Numbered from the stretch's first letter, positions 10,258 to 22,479 are shown. The stretch: 64,000 nucleotides of DNA from Termitomyces sp. T153 (GCA_018296165.2 JACKQL020000058.1:62001-126000); one strand, 5' to 3'. Made by a program: numbers and translations. Notes: generated from the sequence alone by a model not told the origin.

Positions 10258-13200
10258 TCAACGACGGGAAACTATAGAGGTACGGCGTGGAGGAAGACGA
10301 GAAAGAGAAGGACGAGGGGCTGAAGGTTTCGGAGCATCTCCAGCCACAACTTGGACAGGGGGCGGAGCGAGGGACGAGCGTTTGGGGGGAGGGACTTTGG
10401 ATATCGGTTTCTGGGTTCGGGTAGCGGTGGTAGTAGTGGTTGTAGAGGAAAGACAGGGACGGGGGACATTCGTTTTGATCGGGGAGAGAGGAACACGTTT
10501 GACTCCAGTGAGGGTCTTGCGCTGAATTTGTGTTTGCGGCACGGGGAGAGATGCTTGTGTCGGGGTGAGGGAAACGCGTTTGACTCCGGTGAATGTCTTC
10601 GGCCGAGTTTGTGGGGCAGGGGGAGATGTTTTTGACTTGGGTTGGGGTTGGGAGGTGGTGTTGGCGGCGATCGAAGCTCGTCGAGTTGCGGTAGTCTGTT
10701 TCGGTGCCGGTGCTGGGATGTGGAGAGACTGTCTTGGGGCTGCCTTAGGTACCGCGAGAGATTGTCTGGTTGTCTTGGAAGGTGCGAGCGACGCCCTCGG
10801 CGCAGCACTCGGTCGAGCGAGAGACTGCCTCGGCGCGGCTTTCGGCGCTGGGAGCGACTGCCTTGGGGCAGCTTTCTTCTCAGTCATAGCACGTGAGGTG
10901 CCCGCAGTTGAAGTCGCGATGGAGGCGCGCGGACGCAGCTTTGATAGTAACTTAGGATCGGGAGCTCGGGTGATAGGTGGCTCTGGGAGAGTAGTCTTGG
11001 TAGGTGCAGATGGGCGGGGACGTAAGACTCGAGTGGTAGGAGCCACTTTGCTTGTGGATTGCCTTCTTGGTGCCAATGACTTCTTCGAAGCCATTGACGA
11101 AGGAGTTGATGAAGGAGCAGGAGCAGGCTGAGAGATGGGTGCGGGAGGCTGCTTGACAATTTCTGGTGGCAAAAGTGGTGGGGGAGAGGGCGACCGAGGT
11201 GCTTCCTCACTAGATTCCTGACCCTCTCCACCGTACATCGAGTAGACAGAGTACATTTGGTTGAGAATGGCGTTGCCGACAGTCTCCACGAGATTTTCTC
11301 TAGGTTCTTGGGGCGGTTGGGGTGCAACGGGTACAACTTCGTATCGCCACCCTACGCATTTCAGTTTGGAGTTACCAGGAAGGCAGTGCTCGTCCTCGTA
11401 ATTGAACTCCCCGCTATCCTCGAAGTCGGCAAATGATCGATCATTTTCTCCCCCATCGTCAACTTCCATGGACAAGTCATCGATGTTCACAGGTGGCGGT
11501 GGGTTTTCTGCCTCTTTTCTGGCCTTACGAGCTGCCCAGAAATCAATCATCTCCTGTGTAAGCTTCCATTCGTCCGAAGTGTCCGCCTCGGTCGGGAAAT
11601 CTGCAGGCCAGTCCGAGTTCAATTTCGGGTACTTATCAGCTTGCTTGCCGTTGAGTCCAGGGAAATCGGGGTCATACATCGAGTCCACAGACTCAGAAGC
11701 AACGAGAGAAGATTTTGAACCCGAGCTAGTATCAATCGTAAGAGGAACTGCTTTCTCCAAGAATGCCGGGAACCTATAAGCCTCCAGAAGAATTCGAGAA
11801 CGATCGAGGACGGGTTTTTCAGGGTCTGAGTCCGGGGAAGCTTGTGTGACTTGAAGATTTGGAATGACGTGTGAAATCCTAGGGGGAGTGGCTGAAGTTT
11901 CTAGTCCGTGTTCACGCATCAAGTTTCTGAGTGCGGCTTGCTTTTTGTCGAATTCCGCTAGGTCCTTGTCGTGTTTCTCGGCGAGTTGTTCGACACGAAG
12001 TAGCTGCTGTCCCCGATCCACGTCAACTCGCCAGTCGGCACATCTGATACGTCCCTCATTAGAAAGGAGAGCGCTAGCCACTTCGGAAGCACGCATTGAT
12101 GCAGGAGAAAACAGCTCATAGGGCATTTTAGCCATGGGAAAAGGGCCGTAGGGCGTATACATGTACGTAGTGTCGAGATCCTTTGACTCACGCTGTCTCT
12201 TGAGTCCACGCTTCTTCGAGGTTGGACCGAACTTATCGAGAATAAGAGGATCTGGATGAATGCTCGGGCGCGCCACAGGTACACTACGTTCCTCCGCAGA
12301 TGTAAGAATCTTGTCAGTGCAGACTTCGGGGGCCTTGCCCTTCTCAGGAGAGGGAAAAGTGGGTTCATGCGACTCAGGTAAAGTGATATCAGCCAGATCA
12401 TCCCGCATCTCTTGTATGTCCAGAAGATTATCATCATCTTTGACTCCAGCCGAGGCGAGCAAGTCCGTAAGAGAGAATGTATCATTTGCTCCATACGAGT
12501 GATCGATAGCATCGGTGATGAGAGGGACACCTTCTAGCTGCTGTGCCACCGAAACATTGTTTCGGGGAGTAAGCTCTTCTAAATCTTTAAGAGGAAACGC
12601 TTCTGCGCTTTTTGCAAGAGCTGACGGAGCACCAAGAGCGCTTACTTGAGCTACAAGTTCCTCGGGTTCTTTAGATGGTACCAAGGAAGGGTCCGGGACA
12701 CAAGTGGTGACCATGTGTTCTCCAGGTATCGTGAAGAGTAGCTCGGATTGGCCATCTCCCGAGACACTCATCAGAATCATTCCCAGATCTTGCTCGTCCA
12801 GGAGACCGCCCGCAGACTCGCCAGAAAGTATATCCGTAAGAGAGAATGTATCATTTGCAAGAGAGAATCCTTCACTAGCGGGCTCGTTAATCACCTCGAG
12901 CACGGTCATGTCAAGTCGCTCTGCAATACCGAAGGACCTGCTCCCGACATGATCAGTGGATATAAGACGATGACTATTTGCAAAGAGATCCATCTCGTTC
13001 ATGATGGGAGGATTGACGGGAGTAGCGCTATCTCTGGTAACACGAGAGTTTGTACCAGATAATCCGGCATCGTCCATGCTGCCAGAATCGATAGACAGGG
13101 TAGGCGAAACGACAGCCCTAGTGCGATCTTCAGGATTGTTCAACAAGCCAGCAGAAGGTGACCTAGGAGACGGTAAGAGTGGCCGGTGAGGCGTTCGATC

Positions 13201-13900
13201 CCATGTAGGGGCAGGGGACCTGTTGACAAGAATGACCCATTTCTTCTTCTGAACGGGCGACGGAGTCTGGATGAGAGTTCTTTCTTCGTGTAAAGAGACT
13301 TCGGCAGGTTCCTGTAGATGTATGGCACTGACGACATTGGAGGTGCTGGGGAAAACGAGTGGAGGGGCAAGAACGATGATCAAGGCGACAAGACCCGCGA
13401 TGTCACACATCCACCTCTGTAGTATGTTGGTTTGCATGAGCGTACCTAATATGGAAGGAAGAGTTCCTCGGATAATGACGGCATACAGCACGGCACGCGC
13501 AAGTTCTATCGATGACGAGACAATAGGTTTCTCAACAGGTAACAAGACCATATAATCTGGATGTAAAAATTCAGCTGAATAGGAGATAAATGGACAGACA
13601 ACGTACCCCGGCAATAGACAATCAATCGAGATGTCAAGTCTCGCAGACTGAGGGAGAGCTGGATCGCATTGCCAAAGATATTGAACGATAAGGACGCGCG
13701 CTGTGTGAACCATGATGTCATCGTGACTGCAAAAGTTTGAAATGTCAGCCACGAGTCGAACCTCTGTGAAGCGAAGACTGGAGCTACTGGCACAAACCTT
13801 CGTCACCTCGTCGAAAATGTTTCGATAAGTACTGGGTAACCAAGAAGCCACTAAAACTATAAAGGACGTCCATAGCTGATAATCCGGAAGATTTTGCCAT
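10258..13900 (-). CDS. Large uncharacterised protein with N-terminal hydrophobic region and basic Ser/Pro-rich repeats
   Basis: Proposed exons: 13900-13798, 13726-13607 and 13556-10258, totalling 3522 nt (1173 aa). The ATG at 13900 (MAKSSGLSAMDVLYS) is preferred over the in-frame ATG at 13851, because the two introns then have GT-AG ends and the sequence reads VTMTSWFTQRASLSFNIF. The first about 180 residues are hydrophobic, with a likely membrane segment AGLVALIIVLAPPLVFP. Two copies of NDTFSLTD(I/L)L with acidic tails follow near residues 310 and 435. A middle region reads EQLAEKHDKDLAEFDKKQ. The last about 300 residues are Ala/Pro/Ser/Arg-rich with repeated PRQSL, PRASL and GVKRV motifs that look like phosphosites. 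No known family was recognised. A membrane anchor with a disordered basic tail is inferred. Confidence 0.72.
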
Positions 13901-15095
13901 TGTCAAAGAGACAGAGAGAAGATGATCCAAGAAGGGGGAGCAGAAATAGGACAGTAGCCATAGGGAGAGACACGACAGGAGCAGATAGTGAAGGAAGTCG
14001 TCTGGAGGCATGATAGATATGTGCAGGTAGTCGTTGACCAAAGGAGAACAGATATAGATATTTTGCGCTCTGAAACAAGTCTTCGACTCGTGATCGAAAT
14101 AAAAGAGGCAAACGTTGTCAACCACATAGCGTTGTCCAGATGTCTATCTGCTTCTTTTTGGCGTTATTTGAGATCATAAGCAGGTTAAGTCTGACTGGCA
14201 CATCAAAGAGATTATTCTGGAGAGTCTCTTGAAGCTGCAGTGCTCTAGGTGTTAGCGAAGTTATTATCTACAGGTCTGTTCACATAGTGATCACAATCGA
14301 ATTAGATTTTTCACACTCCGCACCAAATTGGGATGACCGAGGTCCGCCCACATTATTAAGCGGAAAATGAAACGTGACAGGTTTGTGACCCTGTCAAACA
14401 TATTGGTGCTCCGAAATGTGCCGTTCATTGTGCTGAACGCCAACTTTGCTCTCAACCACAATGGTCAATAGCTTTGTGTGACCGGGGCTTGCCACAAGCG
14501 CTACAACTACATCATCTAGAGTCTTATAAGTCCCTGCTCAAGTCCATAGACAGCTTTTTCAATTGAAGCTTCCTTGTTGGCTGCAAGCTTTACTTTTGTC
14601 CTCTAAACCCAATCATAATACAAGGTTGATAAGACGAATAGAAGAACCGAAAATTCAGGGTTAGATTATGCGGATGGCGTCCAGGACAGTCACGTTGTGC
14701 GCGTTGTGAACACGAAATTAGTGCTTGATTTAGATCCCGGGTGAGTTTGAAATGTCAGAGCTGTGCTAGATCAAGGGGTGTTATGTACTTGGTATGATTT
14801 GGACTGCTATAATACCTCTGACAATGAAAGGATGGAATGAGTTAATGGACCGTCCTCCTGACTTTAACTTTTGCTACATTTTTTGGCGTCAAAGAACTAG
14901 AATCTGAGTTGGAGGATAAATGGACAATGTATGTATCATTGTTCAAAATGTTTGACAAACCGTTCACATGAGAGATGTGGTAACCAGAAGGCTATTACCT
15001 GCGCCGTTTCTTATTTAGGTCACGTTTCATCTGGGCCATCGATAGTACACGACATGAAAAATATGTTTAATCAAAAAACAACCACCGAACATCAT
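13901..15095. other. Intergenic; no gene recognised
   Basis: Only short overlapping frames on both strands. It probably contains the promoter of the minus-strand 1173-aa gene. Nothing else could be supported. Confidence 0.4.
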
Positions 15096-15176
15096 TGGAC
15101 ACATCCGGAATCGAACCGGAGACCACTCGCAAGGTTGATGCAAAGCGAGCGTGATAACCAGCTACACCATGTGCCC
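15096..15176 (-). tRNA. tRNA-Ala (anticodon TGC) with a 7-nt intron
   Basis: Minus strand, 5' end at 15176. The acceptor stem GGGCACA pairs with TGTGTCC and contains the G3-U70 wobble that marks alanine tRNAs. The D arm has TAGCTGGTTATC (A-box-like); the T arm has GGTTCGATTCC (B box). The anticodon stem CTCGC/GCGAG is perfect, but the loop is 14 nt instead of 7. Placing an intron after position 37 (15132-15138) restores a standard loop with anticodon TGC at 15140-15142. The discriminator base is A at 15096. Confidence 0.88.
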
Positions 15177-16554
15177 TTCAAGAAGGAATTCAGACCCACT
15201 CTTTATCACTAGATCGTCCCCCTGCTGCTTGGCACTCATATACAATTCGCAAACAGAGCAGTCGGTGAACAAGTTTGATTGTGTCTTTGTGATTTGTCAC
15301 CCTGAAGCCTTGTTCAGTTGAAGACATTTTTTATAGTATCGAGAACCTTGTGGCCACACCTTGATCTACATTTCAGACAGGCTACCGTGCCCAGCTTCAG
15401 GGTCGTGGAAATATCCCTTTTTTACTTTTTCACTTCTAAGAAAGTCTTTTTGTAAGTCTTTTTGTTCTAAATCGAAATAAAGAGTTCCAAAAATATGAAG
15501 GAAACGTAGAAGGGGATTCTTTTAATCCAAACTGGATTCTCCTAAATCAAAAGGGGACTTCTTAAATTCCCAGGGGGTTGCACAAAAATTATCAATCTGT
15601 CGGGGCTCAGCTACCCTTCATAACTCAGAAGAATGACACTTAAATCACTCTGGCAAAGACACATGATGAGATGACGCAAACTAACACTTTCGTGAGTCAC
15701 CAAGGATGGTATTGAAATTTGATACAATCGTTTATTGTGCTTTTAGGCCCATATTGCCTGTTCTCATATTCGGAGGCGGGCACGCATCAATGTATCCATT
15801 TTTGGTAGAGTACTGGAGAGCTTGGTCCGATAGCTGCTAAAACTCAGAATTTCCGTGTCGAGCAGGATAACTAACTTCTCTACCTGGACCAATCTGGTGA
15901 GTAACTCTTTTTCTTTTGCCCATTCGGCTTGAATGAGGACAGAGCGAGACAAATCAACGGACGTAAGCCCATAGCTCAGCTTTATAATCATATACAGGTG
16001 TCGTTGCAACATTCATTTGACCAGCGATCACAAGCATTCGAATATGGTATAGGAAGAATGAATAACGACTAAACGTTGTGTCCGTTGACCACCGGCTCTT
16101 GAGTAGAAGCTGAGACGGAGCTAACTCATGCGCACCATATTCACTGGACGAACTTAGTAACTCACACGGCTACTGAATCCCAGGCGGAATATAGTCCAAT
16201 CAAGGTGAAGATGATTTCAATCATTTGAAGCTATCTAGGTTCATTGATAGGCGAGAAACCGCGAAAACACGGAAGAAGCGTACATCTATTGGCCACAAGG
16301 GAAATAATATTCGTAAACATTCACAAGTAGATCTATATCGGGAAACTTTGAGGTTGTTAGGAGTCGATGATCCCATTTCGGAAAGTTCACTTATTCTTAT
16401 TTCGTTGCATATTGTGCATATTGAATGCCATAGTGATAGCCTACAAATCAAGTTTATCTACTGTGACCATTGATTAAAACATATTCGGATGCCCTCCTTA
16501 CTCAGAATCTCTCAGTTGGAAAGGTTAATTGTTAAATAATTATGGAACGCGTAG
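15177..16554. other. Intergenic; unassigned short frames only
   Basis: A minus-strand frame at 15764-16012 (82 codons, a helical-looking Leu/Glu segment) and a basic plus-strand frame at 16225-16473 (82 codons) are the longest. Neither has a recognisable family, codon bias or supporting splice structure. No RNA gene was seen. Confidence 0.35.
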
Positions 16555-16887
16555 AGGAAAGGAAAAGTAAGGGTTCGGCTGGGTGGACCAGTACTCGGGG
16601 GCGACCCGGTCATCGCTAAAGTTTGCGAGACCGAACATGATTGTTGTTCAACTTGTATCACGATCAACACGGTCAGCAGTTGCCAAGTGGATGGTCTGCA
16701 GAAAAAAATCGGCCGTTTGGCAGGCGAGGGCAACTGGGTGGACCGTGGAGGCGTTGCAAGTTGGAACAACTATGAGTACCATACAGCTTCCCTTCCAGTC
16801 ATGGAATTCTCATTTAATGCCGAGCATGAACTATCGGGAGTAACGGACGGAGGCTTTAATCCCAAAAATAAAGGATTTGACTTCTAG
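16555..16887 (+). CDS. Possible terminal exon of an uncharacterised Cys-containing protein
   Basis: Open from just after a TAG at 16552-16554 to the stop at 16885-16887. It reads a compact Cys cluster (VCETEHDCCSTC) followed by GEGNWVDRGGVASWNNYEY and ends FNPKNKGFDF. No ATG precedes the Cys cluster in frame, so an upstream exon would be needed; the first in-frame ATG is at 16687. It has a more protein-like composition than its surroundings, but no family was recognised. It may be a fragment or chance. Confidence 0.28.
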   Translation, partial: RKGKVRVRLGGPVLGGDPVIAKVCETEHDCCSTCITINTVSSCQVDGLQKKIGRLAGEGNWVDRGGVASWNNYEYHTASLPVMEFSFNAEHELSGVTDGGFNPKNKGFDF

Positions 16888-17273
16888 TCGCAGCAGGACC
16901 GAGCTGAGGTTTAGTTTTGGAACTGCTTCATGAGAGGACGTCTTGGTATGAGTGATCCAGCAACTTCCGATTAAACCAGAATCTCATCATTATTCTGGTG
17001 TGCAAGTTCAGTTTTTCTGAGAGATGCTGTCGCTTTCTGATGATGTTTTGGTCATGTTTCTTAATGGAATTCGGGAACAAGGAGAAATACAAGGGGAGTC
17101 ACACCTTAGCCGGCGTGGAACGAGATCCCCCGTTTGTGCATCTCAAAGAGCAGCCTTGCAACTTTCGTCTCGGTTTCCATGGTAGCCGGCTTTATTATGC
17201 AAAGTAGGACAAGAAAGACATAGACTTTTGATTCTCAAGGGCGTGAAATATAGATGAGATATTAGGACATCAA
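16888..17273. other. Intergenic 3' of kinase-like copy A
   Basis: No supported coding or RNA feature. Confidence 0.35.
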
Positions 17274-18693
17274 TCATACTCTGGGAATGGCAGGAATACC
17301 ACGAGCCATACGGACTAACTGCTTCGTCCAATGCATGACTGCTTTTCTCAGTTTGAACCGCTTCCTCGCAGTAACCACTGGAGAACGGAGTTTCCACTCA
17401 CTAAGACCAGTATATATGATCTCATAACGTTCGACTACTTGTTTCATTGAAGGTCGTTTCAAAGGATCAGAATTTATCATGTCATCCACGAGCTCGCGCA
17501 TAAACATAAAACCTTGTTTAGGTCTATTGATTGAACCGTCATCCTGATATTCAGACAATTAGATGTTTGAATTCAATGGGAGATTCACGCACGTCAAACA
17601 AAAATTGACGAATAACGTTTCCTATACAGAAAATGTCGACAAGAAATAGATTGCATGGAGAAATATTGGATCTCCAGACTCCGGGACAATTCCTGGTTCC
17701 TCCGAACGGTGGCTGCTCAGATGTTTCGGTCTTGGAATCAAATGTATCAGAAAGACCGAAGTAGTATTTGATTGGATGTTTTGTGCGGGAGCGAACGACC
17801 TCCGTCTTGCCAGAGAAGTCATATTTCATAGGAGGGGAACTCGGGTGTGGGGGATAGGAGAATAACGACAGTGAATCTGCCATGATATTGTTGAACTTGA
17901 TATTTCTGAAAGCACCATGGTATTAGATATATTGATACTTCATTGATGTTGAACTTGAAGGTGCGCACGTGTGGGCAATATTTTGATTGTGCATAAATAG
18001 TAATCCCTTTCACCGTTCAAGTTCAGTCTTCACAACTTAGAGTAAATCAAATGACTTACCTCGAAAATCTGCCTGAAGAACTCGACAACCTCTCCAATCG
18101 TTTCGAAAGGTGCAAGCGCCCAGTCAACCAAACAAGGCATCACCAAAATGGCATATCTGCAGTTCGGAGGTTCCAGGATTTCCAAAAACGGCACACAGTG
18201 ATTTTCTGGGAATTTAAAGCTATTGAAGTCGCGTTGGGATAAAAGCTCCCCTAGGTAGATTTCCTTGTCTTCTGAACTAATTTGTTTGAGCATCACGAGG
18301 GTTCCATCTGGGCAACTTGCGTCCATAATTCCTGACGCAGGCTGCGTACAGAGTGTGAAGGAAAATCATGAAGTAAAAAGGCATTGCTCACTGGTAATTG
18401 CCCATCCTCGCACTCATCGGATCTCTTGGAGGTGCCGATCCAAGACGGCTTCCAGTTGGGTGATAGCGTGCTCGTAAGGTATAACCATATTCCTCAAGAA
18501 GCTCGTATTGGTCGCGCCAGAATACCTCGCATGGAAGCAATTCTTCGCCAGACTGGTGATGATCTTCAATACCTTCAGATGGAGGAATGTTGTTGGCAGA
18601 GTTCGATGTCGCAGGAGATTCCGTGATACATCCTGTTTCAACGATCGTAGAGGTAGCATCAGTTGCATCTGAGGAGTCAATGGTCGAGATCAT
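17274..18693 (-). pseudogene. Kinase-like protein, tandem copy A (frameshifted, catalytic residues lost)
   Basis: Same gene structure as copy B: ATG at 18693 (MISTIDSSDATDATSTIVE), stop at 17274-17276, same intron positions. It belongs to a divergent agaricomycete kinase-like family with opening motif EVFWRDQ...GYTLRARY. Near 18456 one base is missing relative to copy B (CCA-AC-TGG against CCG-GAC-TGG). The frame moves after ARYHP; the expected continuation WKPSWIGTSKR reads in another frame. Downstream exons are otherwise open: VMLK, HCVPFLEILEPP, FFRQIFE, GLLFMHNQNIAH. The HRD-equivalent reads HTN (catalytic Asp to Asn) and the DFG region reads IKYYFGLSD, three codons shorter than in copy B with the Asp gone. 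Both a pseudogene and a pseudokinase are possible; a sequencing error at 18456 cannot be excluded. Confidence 0.8.
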
Positions 18694-19546
18694 TATGGCG
18701 ATATTGAATTTTCAGTGTCAGGGAGAAACAGGCTTAGATACTATCAGTGTTTATAAACCTGGGGAATAAGAGATTGCTATGTGGAGTTGAAAACTGTGGG
18801 TCACTAAATAACCGGTGGCGTCATCACAAAGGCTTGGACCTTGTTTCTTTCGTAGACTCTGTCGGACGATCCTAATTGTCATCTGAAACTCTTTGATCCT
18901 GAAAAGGAAGCAATGAACATCTATAATAAAAACATCACGGAACACGGAACAATGTAAGTAGCAGTCCCGATGCGAGGAGGATATGCTAATGTGACAGCCA
19001 CAACGTTGCACACAATGAAGGAGACAATGCCATATACTTTCAATTATAATCACCGTTCGCCGGCGCCCATAGCTGGCCGACCTATTGATAGCCTATGAGT
19101 TGCTCCCTCTGCTTCACGGTACCGTTAAGAATGCATTGTTCGTCAGTGGCAGTCTCGGCGATGGTCATGCAGGAACGTGCAACGTGCGATACGATAGAGG
19201 CAGAGTTTATGTCGAAGATAATGAATGGATTGAACACTTGCACTGCACCTGCCGGCAGCAGCCTCTGTCGGCTTAGTATGGTGCACTGATCATTGCACAG
19301 CGATGTAAGATCCGTTTTTAATTTTCTCGCTTCTTGGGTAAATTTCGAAAATAGGTCATAGCATCATTGAGCAATCAAGGGGATGTCGAAAGAAGTTTTC
19401 GACTTAAGCAGTCCTTGTGCCCCGTCCAAATCCGCAATTTTCGGCAATCACCGACCTCATAAGAAATTCAGAAAAATTGACGATTACTCAAAGAGACTCT
19501 GTATCAATTCTCTACTGGCAGGTAGCTCACTTTCAACAGACATAGA
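18694..19546. other. Spacer between the tandem kinase-like genes
   Basis: Contains the presumed promoter of copy A and the 3' flank of copy B. Short frames near 19085-19290 and 19383-19700 lack support, and the latter is antisense to copy B. Nothing else was recognised. Confidence 0.35.
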
Positions 19547-20982
19547 TCAAATCCTTGGAATCGCAGGAATACCGCGAGCCATACGGACCAACTGCTTGGT
19601 CCAATGTACGGCTGCTTTTCTCAGTTTGAAACGCTTCCCCACAGTCACTACTGGAGAACGAAGTTTCCACTCACTAAGGCCATTATACATGACCTCATAA
19701 CGTTCAACTACCTCTTTCATTGAAGGTCGTTTCAAAGGGTCAGAATTCATCATATCATCGACGAGCTCACGCATGAACTCGAAACCTCGTTTAGGTCCAC
19801 TGATTGAACCCTTTTTCTGATCATACATACAGTTAGATATTGCGAGCCAACGAAAATATTTACGCACATCAAACAAAAATTCGCGAACAACGTTTCCCAT
19901 ACAGAAAACGTCGACAAGAAACGGGTTGCATGGAGGAGCGTCCGGTTGCCATACTTCGGGACAGCTCCTGGTTCCTCCGAAGGGCGGCTGCTCAGATGCC
20001 CCAGTTTTGGAATCAAAGAAGTTAGAAAAATCAAAATCGATCAAATGGTATATAATTGGACACTTTGTACGGGAGTGTACGACCTTTGTCCAGCCGGAGA
20101 AGTCGCGTTTCATATGGTAAGAAAGACTCGGGTGAGGAGGGTATGAGAATAAGGATACTGCATCTGCTAAGATATTCTCGGACTTGATGTCTCTGGGAGT
20201 ATCGTCGCGTTAGCGAGTTTCATGCATCGACCATAACAGAAGGAACGTACTCGTGCGCAATGTTTAGATTGTGCATGAATAGTAATCCCTTTTGCGATTC
20301 AAGCTCCTCAGCCTTCAGAACTCAAAAACAGGCGAAAAGGAATCACCTCAAAAATCTGCCTGAAGAACTCGATGATCTCTCCAATCGTTTCGAAAGGGAC
20401 AATATCCCACCGAACCAAGTAAGGCATCACTACGATGACATACTCGCAGTCTGGAGGTTCCAGAACGTCCAAGAAAGGCACACAGTGATTTCCAGGAAAG
20501 CATTGGGGATTAACCCTAGACAAGACCTTTCCGAGGAGGATCTCCAAGTGGTTGTGTTTCCGGTGAAGGCACTTGAGCATTACGAGGGATCTGTCATTAC
20601 GGCTTGCGTCCATGACGTTTGGGTTGAGCTGTGTCCCGATTGTTAGAGGCACTGTTGTAGACACGATGGGGCAGGGTACACTCACTAGAATCTCGCTGTC
20701 CTCGCACTCATAGAATTTTTTCGAGGTGCCGAGCCAGGAAGGCTTCCAGTCCGGCTGATAGCGTGCTCGCAGAGTGTACCCGTGTTCTTTCAGGAATCGG
20801 CACTGATCGCGCCAGAATACTTCGCCTGATAGCAGTTCAGACCATTTACATTTTTGGATGCCTGCTGATGAAAGTAGCTTGTCGGGGGAAGTCAGCGTCG
20901 TGGGAGATTCTATAACATTTTCTGAGGCGGCGATTGTAGAATTAGTGTCAGTTGCATCGATGGAGAGGGCTGTCGAGGCCAT
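19547..20982 (-). CDS. Kinase-like protein, tandem copy B (403 aa, probable pseudokinase)
   Basis: Five exons: 20982-20686, 20628-20347, 20288-20251, 20192-19868 and 19816-19547. They total 1212 nt, 403 aa, with GT-AG introns of 51-58 bp. Family signature: GEVFWRDQ, GYTLRARYQPDWKPSW, then VMLK (VAIK-like Lys). Next come HCVPFLDVLEPP (hinge region), FFRQIFE and GLLFMHNLNIAH. The catalytic loop spans the exon 3/4 junction and reads HEDIKSENI where kinases have HRD. The DFG site reads IDFDFS. C-terminal lobe: PPFGGTRSCPEVW, VDVFCMGNVVREFLFD, NSDPLKRPSMKEVVERYE. Asp of the catalytic loop is kept, but Arg of HRD and Gly of DFG are not. Function is unknown; weak or no catalysis is inferred. Confidence 0.85.
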
Positions 20983-21419
20983 TATGGGAGATGATTATTT
21001 GATTTTTGGCATTGGGCTTGGACATTGGTACTTATAAATAAAAAGGACAAGAAATCGTCATGGCAGATTATGGCGGTGGCGGTGGCGATGGCGATTATCC
21101 GGTGTCATCAAAAAGACTTAAGCCTTGTTTTCTGGTGACATGCATTCAAAGATTATAATTGTCGCGTAATCCTCTACGATCCTGCACAGCAAACGTACTT
21201 AGTGATGAAGGGCAATTGAACAATAAAATCTAGACATCACAGAATGACAAGCACGATGATTGTTGTACCAGAGCCAGAGTCCCGGGTGCGACGAAAAGTA
21301 GTGGTCAGTGGCACTGTAGCTATATACACCCTCCAGGTATCAAGGAGTGAAGGACACCTCTGATGACATAATGATGAGAGTAGTAGTAAGTTGGGTAGAA
21401 GAATCAATCAAGAGTGTGA
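20983..21419. other. Promoter side of kinase-like copy B and transition to the CpG-poor block
   Basis: Contains a short GGC/GAT-rich run near 21067-21100. CpG dinucleotides stop appearing at about 21297 although they are ordinary before it. No gene was seen. Confidence 0.4.
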
Positions 21420-22303
21420 TGTTGGAATTTGACCATTGGAGAAGTTGTTAACAAACAGAAGGTTATGATGAAATCAAGTTCTGTGATGAAGCAATTTTGA
21501 CAATGTCTGAGAGATGTCAAGTAAGAAGGAATGTAATGATAAGTGTGGGACATGAGACTGTAATGATTTAAGCAGGGAGAGTGGTCTTGGAGATGGACTC
21601 GTCAACAGGGAGATGAACTTGTCAACCAGGCACTGGCATCTCTGAGTCAGAGCTGGCAGGGGACTTGTTCTTGTTGGAATCTGGCATGGATACCTAGATA
21701 GATAACAGACTTGTAAGTGTAATATCCTTAGTGTATAATAAGAAGTGACTGTATTTTGTACCTAGATAAATAACTGACTTGTAAGTCTAATATCTATGGT
21801 ACAGTAAGTAAAAGGTTTGTAACTTAGTAGGTATTTTTGTGCTCACCCCCAGTCTGTAATAAGAAGTGACTGAGGGAGGTCAAGTACAAAATCCTTATTT
21901 ATAAGTCTCTTGATTCCATTGTTTGAGTGTGACAATGGAATGGTGATATGTATACTTAGTCAAATCAGGCATGCTTTGCAGTGGTGCACACATCAGATCT
22001 CAACACTCCTCATCACAAAGCTGCTTCTCATGCAGAATCACTGCAAACCCATGATATATCCAAGACATGAAGGGCTTTTTTGAATAGGTAGGTGACAGTA
22101 TTCTTGATGTTTATATCATCAGAAAAAAGGGAAAGGTGTAAGTAACAGTTGGTTACAGGTGAGCCTCAGTACACAGTCCCAAGTACATACAACCCAATTC
22201 CATAGTGAAAAAAGTGACTACACACAGTGGTAAGGACAAAGACTCTAGGGGGAGTGACTGTGCTGCTAAGTCCAAAATGGGCTGGAGGGCCTGGTCCATT
22301 ACA
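21420..22303 (-). repeat. Candidate LTR (minus orientation) with adjacent polypurine tract
   Basis: The segment starts TGTTGG and ends CATTACA. It is followed at once by TACCCCCCTTCAG, which on the minus strand is a GGGGGG-containing polypurine tract abutting TGTAATGG. That is the arrangement at a 3' LTR of a minus-strand element. It contains an imperfect internal repeat (CCTAGATARATAAC near 21693 and 21761). No second LTR or target duplication was found, so the call is tentative. Confidence 0.3.
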
Positions 22304-22479
22304 TACCCCCCTTCAGATTGTGTCTATGATCTTGAGCAGTGAGCAGTGAACAATCTCAAGAAGAAAAGGTAGAAAAAATTTCTGGAGGCTCACTAATGCC
22401 ATTTTCCTCCTTCTATTGTCCTTGCCATTCAGCCTATAGTTTACTGAGTCATGTTGTCCTCCACTCCATAGTCACTTAG

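Noticed and set aside
10565..11131. 188-codon plus-strand Gly/Ala-rich ORF
   Set aside because: Shadow of the repetitive C-terminal coding region of the 1173-aa gene.
13557..13851. ATG at 13851 as start of an unspliced 1197-aa protein
   Set aside because: The spliced model from 13900 has two GT-AG introns, keeps the frame exactly (3522 nt) and gives a more protein-like N-terminus.
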